10,936 nt of DNA from Candidatus Komeilibacteria bacterium (GTDB lineage Bacteria > Patescibacteriota > Patescibacteriia > UBA1558 > 2-01-FULL-52-15): contig JACQKJ010000012.1 of the NCBI GenBank assembly GCA_016204595.1, forward strand, positions 1-10,936. Reading direction: 5' to 3'. How positions within the stretch are numbered: position 1 is the first letter of the stretch; the number at the start of each line of letters is the position of its first letter. The translations under genes were made by a program, and so were the position numbers. Below, piece by piece: positions 7,204-10,936 of the stretch. The notes beneath the pieces are model-generated. The model saw only the letters and a program-made list of their open reading frames with translations, was not told the DNA's origin and ran no database searches.

Positions 7204-9717
7204 CTAACCTGAAAGGTAACTCAGGGTATATGTGATGGTCGTCGTATACACAGCGGCGGTAGGATTCTCTGGGATAAATTGCTCGGCGGTACGATCCGTA
7301 AGCCAATAGATACCGGTGCCATTACCGGCTGTCGCGGTCAGAATATTTATAGAGGTAACCGCCGAGCTGAAACATTCGTTCTGCCCTTTACTCACACCAG
7401 TCAGACTTCCTGATTCCGCGTAAAGATTGGCATTTGCTGGGAACACGCAGAGCTTGCCGTGGTTGTCATCGGAACCAGTGCCTTTGCAGCGCAGCGATAG
7501 CGTGCCGTCTTCTTCGACCCAGCGGTTACAGCTCATCCCAAGCGTCCAACCGGGAGATCCGCCGCGATCGTCGGCGACTTGTAGAGCGCCGGTATTCGAA
7601 ACTGTCGATGTTTGGCTGGTGAACTGAACGACCAGTGAACTATCGAAGCTGATGCTCGATGAAGCTGTCAACGATAAGGTTCCTGTTGGGGGCCCGTTAA
7701 TTGTGATCTTGCTTGAATCTTCCGTAATACCATCAATCGACGTATTCATATAGCTGCTCGAATTTGTTGCCGCGTCCGCATCCGTGGTGATCAGATACAT
7801 GAAGCCCTCGGTTTCATTCGCCGCGATAATGACGCCGTCCGTTGCGGACGTATTGGTAATGCGGGCATTATTTGTCGCATTCCACGCGATGGCGCATGTT
7901 GGGGATGCGTCATTGTCGCTACCTATATCATTGAATCCGCAGGTGCCAAGCGTTGGGTTCGCTCCTGCCCATCCTCCCTTCACAACCACATGGTCAACAT
8001 AATCGTCAGCCGTGCGCAATCGCGTGATACCTCCCGTGCCCGCGTTTTTGAGAATGGCTTGCACGCGATACTGCGTCGATGCCGCGATCGAGCCTGATGA
8101 GCACGAAACGGTGCTGGCATTGGTATCGGTGAGTGTTGCTCCGCAGATGAGCGTCCCCGCGTCCCAGGTCAAACTCGATGACTGCCATATTTCAAAATCA
8201 GCCGAGCTGGTATCCCAGGTATGGTCGGGTACTGCGGCTTTCAAAGCGTCACTAAAATAGACCCACGCATCGTTACCGACTGCGTTTTGCCTCCACGTTG
8301 GCATCGTCGTATCACCGAGGGAGAATTTTACGCGATCAGCTAGGCCTACCGCATGATCACTCCCTGAAGTAGTGTCGTAGCTTGCCCCCGACATTTCAGC
8401 TCCAAAACTTTGTTCATTGCCCGAGTCCAAACCGAGATCGTTGGTGTCCGCCGAGCCAACGATGCTGACGACCATTGCATAATCCGCGATCGTCGTAATG
8501 TTCGGCGGGGCGAGCGTCGCTGCTGCAGCGCTTCCTGCTGTTGATGGATCTGCAATATCGAACGGGCTTGAGGTGTCGACATTCCGATATGCGGCAACCT
8601 GCACCGACCAACCTTCTGACGTGCCGCCGGTAAATACAGTGCCTGCGCTCGTCGATGGATCTGACTCGCTTGTGCCTGCTATCTTGTACCACACCTCAAT
8701 CATGAGGTCGTCTGTGCCTATCTCCTGTCGCGTCCTGCTTCCCCGCTGGGTCCAGCCTCCAGGTGGAGTTATCGTGTCATTCGTTCCGGCTGTGCCCGAG
8801 GGCTTACCGACGATAATGAGAAGCAACAGATCTCCTGCAGCAATACCTGACGGTAAGGCTGCGGAAAGAGGCGACGTGGTTCCGGCTGTCTGCGCCCCGA
8901 TGCCGACGAGTTCCGGCGGTTCATAGTTAACCGTGTAAGTGACTTTGACAAATCCATTGGCACCGGCTCCGCCGCTGTGGTTCGTGGCGTCAGGAATATA
9001 CGCACCACCACCGCCGCCGCCTCGGATACTGCCTGGATTACCATTTGATTCTGATGCAAGACCAGCGCCGCCATCACCGCCTCCTGCAGAGCCTCCTGCA
9101 CCAGCACTTCCGGCTGTCGGACTTCCACTGCCATCGCCCCCTGCCGTTCCGTCATTCGCATCGCCAGCTCCGCCGCCGCCGCCGCCCGAGCCAATCGTCG
9201 CCGATCCGCCGTCTCCGCCGTCTCCGCCGCTATGCTTGGTAGTCCCCACACTCGCCGATGCTTGTCCGCCAGTCCCTCCCGTATCGCCATTTCCTCCGGT
9301 ACCTCCCTTTGCGAGGATCGTTGATGTGTCATTGAAATATGAATCCCCGCCATCGCCGCCCGCGCCGGTACCGGCAGTACCACCTGTCCCGACCACGACC
9401 GTATACGGAGTGCCGCCGACCACGGCGACAGTCCCTGCTGAGTAGGCGCCACCACCGCCTCCGCCCTGCCCATACTGGGTGTTCGCTGATTCACCTGCTC
9501 CGGCACCGCCCGCTCCCCATGCTTCGACCGTCACTTCAGTCGTCAATGAAGGCGCCGTCCATGTTCCGTCCGCGGAGAAGGTATCAGTATACGTGATCGC
9601 CTGCGCCCTTTCCGGTAGTATAAGCGGTATATGGAGCAGGTCGTCCACATAGCCGCTCACAATCAACAGAAAGACCAAGATCCTGATGACTATTTTTGAA
9701 AGACGGGACTGTTTCAT
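7204..9717 (-). CDS. Secreted Gly-rich mosaic surface protein with WxL-like C-terminal domain
   Basis: The 837-aa protein begins with a signal peptide (KQSRLSKIVIRILVFLLIV..., probable cleavage after AQA at 38-40). Residues 41-265 are a Gly-rich domain opening with GTWTAPS...VTVEAWGAGG, a signature shared with phage tail-fibre and surface Gly-rich domains. It contains runs such as GGGGGG and ends in GFVKVTYTV. A second beta-sandwich (about 269-495) has GDLLLLIIV, PPGGWT and IEVWYKIAG, typical of phage or adhesin modules. A third module (about 500-675) holds four Cys and six N-x-S/T sequons. The last module (678-837) is WxL-like: VADDRGGSPGWTL near W724 and TTTITYTLS at the end. There is no LPXTG or C-terminal TM, so attachment would depend on the WxL-like domain. 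It starts 16 bases after the preceding gene's stop. The start is fixed by the signal peptide; GAGG abuts the ATG with no normal spacing. Confidence 0.87.
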   Translation of the reverse strand: MKQSRLSKIVIRILVFLLIVSGYVDDLLHIPLILPERAQAITYTDTFSADGTWTAPSLTTEVTVEAWGAGGAGAGESANTQYGQGGGGGGAYSAGTVAVVGGTPYTVVVGTGGTAGTGAGGDGGDSYFNDTSTILAKGGTGGNGDTGGTGGQASASVGTTKHSGGDGGDGGSATIGSGGGGGGAGDANDGTAGGDGSGSPTAGSAGAGGSAGGGDGGAGLASESNGNPGSIRGGGGGGAYIPDATNHSGGAGANGFVKVTYTVNYEPPELVGIGAQTAGTTSPLSAALPSGIAAGDLLLLIIVGKPSGTAGTNDTITPPGGWTQRGSRTRQEIGTDDLMIEVWYKIAGTSESDPSTSAGTVFTGGTSEGWSVQVAAYRNVDTSSPFDIADPSTAGSAAAATLAPPNITTIADYAMVVSIVGSADTNDLGLDSGNEQSFGAEMSGASYDTTSGSDHAVGLADRVKFSLGDTTMPTWRQNAVGNDAWVYFSDALKAAVPDHTWDTSSADFEIWQSSSLTWDAGTLICGATLTDTNASTVSCSSGSIAASTQYRVQAILKNAGTGGITRLRTADDYVDHVVVKGGWAGANPTLGTCGFNDIGSDNDASPTCAIAWNATNNARITNTSATDGVIIAANETEGFMYLITTDADAATNSSSYMNTSIDGITEDSSKITINGPPTGTLSLTASSSISFDSSLVVQFTSQTSTVSNTGALQVADDRGGSPGWTLGMSCNRWVEEDGTLSLRCKGTGSDDNHGKLCVFPANANLYAESGSLTGVSKGQNECFSSAVTSINILTATAGNGTGIYWLTDRTAEQFIPENPTAAVYTTTITYTLSYLSG
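7207..7686 (-). other. WxL-like domain of 837-aa protein (copy 1)
   Basis: Residues 678-837 align by eye without large gaps to the end of the preceding gene's product, more than half identical. Shared blocks are LTASSS, FTSQTST, VADDR-GSPGW, LYAESGSLTGVSKG, CFS-VTSIN, TATAGNGTG-YWLTD, AEQF-P and TTTIT-TL. W724-T-L is the first WxL motif; the terminal motif is Y830-T-L, as a WxL variant. C757 and C782 are conserved between copies. C730 and C744 occur only here. Confidence 0.6.
8923..9516 (-). repeat. Low-complexity Gly-codon tract
   Basis: The coding strand is dense in GGN codons; the plus strand appears as CCGCCGCC runs. A 9-bp unit TCCGCCGTC is tandem at 9205-9222 and partly again to 9229. 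The tract encodes the Gly-rich domain and could expand or contract by slippage. The long open frames seen on both strands here are compositional shadows. Confidence 0.7.
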
Positions 9718-9724
9718 TCCTCTG

Positions 9725-9730
9725 ATGATA
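9725..9730 (-). promoter_or_regulatory. Possible -10 element before 837-aa protein gene
   Basis: TATCAT on the minus strand ends seven bases before the ATG at 9717, the same spacing as at the transketolase gene. It has no TG extension and overlaps the intergenic gap right after the preceding gene's stop, so it may be fortuitous within an operon. Confidence 0.25.
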
Positions 9731-9733
9731 TGA

Positions 9734-10936
9734 TTACGTGCTTCGATCTCCGGCGATGCGTGACGACTTCGTCAATGAGTATCCAAACCCAAAAAATCGC
9801 GGCGTACCAATATCACGCATGGTCAGAGTCAATGTAATAGTCGTGGTATACGAAGCAACAGTCGGGCTTGAGGGGAAAAATTGTTCTGCCGGCATATCGG
9901 TCAGCCAGTAGGTGCCGGTCCCGTTACCGGCTGTTGCGGTGATCAGATTTATCGAAGTCACGCTGGCGCTGAAGCAGGCAAGGCTGCCTTTCGAAACACC
10001 GGTTAAGCTTCCTGATTCCGCATACAGCGTGCCATTGTTCGGCTTGATGCACAGTTTGCCAAGATTATCATTTGATCCAGTACCATCGTAATCCAGCTGC
10101 ATGACATCCTGACCGGATTTCCAATCGGCACCCGATGCGGCCAACGACCAGCCGGGACTGCCGGATCGATCGTCTGCTACATTAATGGCACCGACATTCG
10201 ACATGGTCGATGTTTGCGAGGTAAATAGTACGGTAAGTGCGGCGGCAAAGCTTTGCGACGAGCTTGCAGTGAGCTGCAGCGAACCTGTTGCCACCGAGGT
10301 AATGTCAAATGTCGGCGTTGCCACAATTGCATTGCCCCCAACCAATGCCGTTGCCGGAATAGTAGCGGTAACCGTTTCTGTTGCTGTAATGTTGTAGCTG
10401 GCAAAAGCATCTAACGTTATGGTCACTACGGTAGCGCTCGTTCTCACCACTCCTGATACTCCTTGAGTGGCTTTCACGACCGCGTCCCAACCAGTACCTT
10501 CGGCTTGCGCGGAGTCTATGCCGTTGATAATGTTTTGGCGTTGCGCGTCAAACGTCGCCCCCGCAGCCACCCAGTTATCTCCACTAAGGGTGAGGACAAT
10601 CGTTTTTCCGCCAGTAACGATGTCAGCTTCAGTTATACTTGCGGTAACGGTTCCCGTGAGCGCGGCAGTGGCTATAACGCTGTTGTCATAATTTTCCAGG
10701 AGCGTCCCCGCTGAAATATCGCGCCACACCGCCATAAAGCGAGGTCCGCTTGGCGCCGCCCATGTATGCCGCCAGTCAGAAGCCGTCGCTGAATATGCCG
10801 TATCGCCAGCTGACCAGTTCGCGCCGCCATCCGTAGACTTCGTGTAATAAACTCCGTTCGTTGTTCCCAGCGTCTCCGACCCGTCGCGCTTGCCGACGTA
10901 GGCGACATAAATATTATCAGCAGAATCAATATATAC
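9734..10936 (-). CDS. Partial surface protein: Asp-box, Ig-like and WxL-like domains
   Basis: The frame stays open to the right edge, giving 400 residues with the N-terminus missing; an ATG at 10735 is internal. Before that ATG the frame encodes a beta-propeller-like segment (residues 1-67: VYIDSADNIYVAYVG, then GVYYTKSTDGGANWSAG), whose STDGGANW matches the Asp-box (S-x-D-G-G-x-x-W) of BNR/sialidase-type propellers. About 92-215 is an Ig-like beta-sandwich of a type common in environmental surface proteins (ITEADIVTGGKTIVLTL, GWDAVVKATQGV, TATIPATAL). About 218-372 is a WxL-like domain (W263 in PGWSL; C296 and C321 conserved with the next gene's product). A tail of about 28 residues (MRDIGTPRFFGFGY...) has no counterpart in the paralogue. 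The gene leads the visible minus-strand series. Sialidase activity is not implied; Asp-boxes are structural. Confidence 0.85.
   Translation of the reverse strand, partial: VYIDSADNIYVAYVGKRDGSETLGTTNGVYYTKSTDGGANWSAGDTAYSATASDWRHTWAAPSGPRFMAVWRDISAGTLLENYDNSVIATAALTGTVTASITEADIVTGGKTIVLTLSGDNWVAAGATFDAQRQNIINGIDSAQAEGTGWDAVVKATQGVSGVVRTSATVVTITLDAFASYNITATETVTATIPATALVGGNAIVATPTFDITSVATGSLQLTASSSQSFAAALTVLFTSQTSTMSNVGAINVADDRSGSPGWSLAASGADWKSGQDVMQLDYDGTGSNDNLGKLCIKPNNGTLYAESGSLTGVSKGSLACFSASVTSINLITATAGNGTGTYWLTDMPAEQFFPSSPTVASYTTTITLTLTMRDIGTPRFFGFGYSLTKSSRIAGDRST
9821..10285 (-). other. WxL-like domain of partial surface protein (copy 2)
   Basis: Paralogous to the domain at 7207-7686. It has VADDRSGSPGWSL and ends TTTITLTLT, with the two motifs as WSL and LTL. 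The Cys pair is again 25 residues apart. DNA identity is visibly lower than protein identity, so this is an old duplication rather than recent gene conversion. Confidence 0.6.

Noticed and set aside
8939..9445. Pro-rich 168-aa open frame on the plus strand
   Set aside because: It is the complement of the Gly-codon tract of the 837-aa gene; composition alone keeps it open and it has no start signals.
8769..9506. 245-aa open frame on the minus strand in another frame
   Set aside because: It lies wholly inside the Gly-rich coding region; the overlapping frame has a signal peptide and recognisable domains, this one has none.
7204..9717. Prophage tail-fibre gene
   Set aside because: It has an N-terminal signal peptide and a wall-binding-like C-terminus, and no other phage structural gene occurs in the window.
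10672..10929. 85-aa minus-strand open frame at the right edge
   Set aside because: It overlaps the real frame of the partial surface protein, which encodes an Asp-box and continues in frame into recognised domains.
106..10936. Stop-codon reassignment (UGA as Gly, known in some CPR lineages)
   Set aside because: Long Gly-rich genes are intact in the standard code with GGN codons and no in-frame TGA. The seven stops are only TAA or TAG, but that sample is too small to suggest recoding.
9734..10936. Active sialidase
   Set aside because: Only one Asp-box is visible and no catalytic residues of sialidases can be identified in the part present.

Overview
The window looks like chromosomal DNA of a small-genome, cell-surface-oriented bacterium, most likely a member of the Candidate Phyla Radiation (Patescibacteria, Parcubacteria-like). 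This is an inference from protein style: an O-antigen-ligase/TPR fusion, a large Ig/FN3 surface protein anchored at both ends, Gly-rich and Asp-box surface proteins, short intergenic gaps, and start codons placed directly after -10 boxes without Shine-Dalgarno sites. No marker gene (rRNA, ribosomal protein) is present to prove it. All genes are open in the standard bacterial code. Stops used are TAA and TAG only.

Left part (1-2165): an A/T-rich array of about 7-bp period runs into the 3' end of a complete transketolase of the short, animal-type architecture (minus strand). Its 5' end abuts a 145-bp inverted-repeat element (1966-2110) of the 'TGTCATTGCGAG...CTCGCAATGACA' type. One terminus of that element creates a false upstream ATG for the transketolase.

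Middle (2166-5548): a membrane-anchored Cys-rich protein (minus) and an O-antigen ligase/oligosaccharyltransferase-like polytopic protein with C-terminal TPRs (plus) diverge from an 81-bp region carrying two opposed extended -10 promoters. The ligase gene converges on a small three-TM protein gene, and the two stop codons share the palindrome CTAG.

Right part (5195-10936): four same-strand (minus) genes, apparently an operon read from beyond the right edge. They are a partial Asp-box/Ig-like surface protein, an 837-aa secreted Gly-rich mosaic protein, a 533-aa FN3/Ig-like protein with a TM at each end, and the three-TM protein. The first two end in homologous domains of about 155 residues that resemble the WxL cell-wall-binding domain of Firmicutes: a V-x-D-x-R-G-like lead-in to GW[TS]L, and a terminal TTTIT-x-TL strand. 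WxL proteins in Firmicutes are encoded with a partner that carries extracellular Ig-like domains and a C-terminal TM plus basic tail, and the 533-aa protein has that layout. The main candidate for something undescribed is therefore a WxL-like surface-display locus in a non-Firmicute, next to a glycan ligase that could decorate its products. Homology to WxL and the partner role are proposals from motif reading only.
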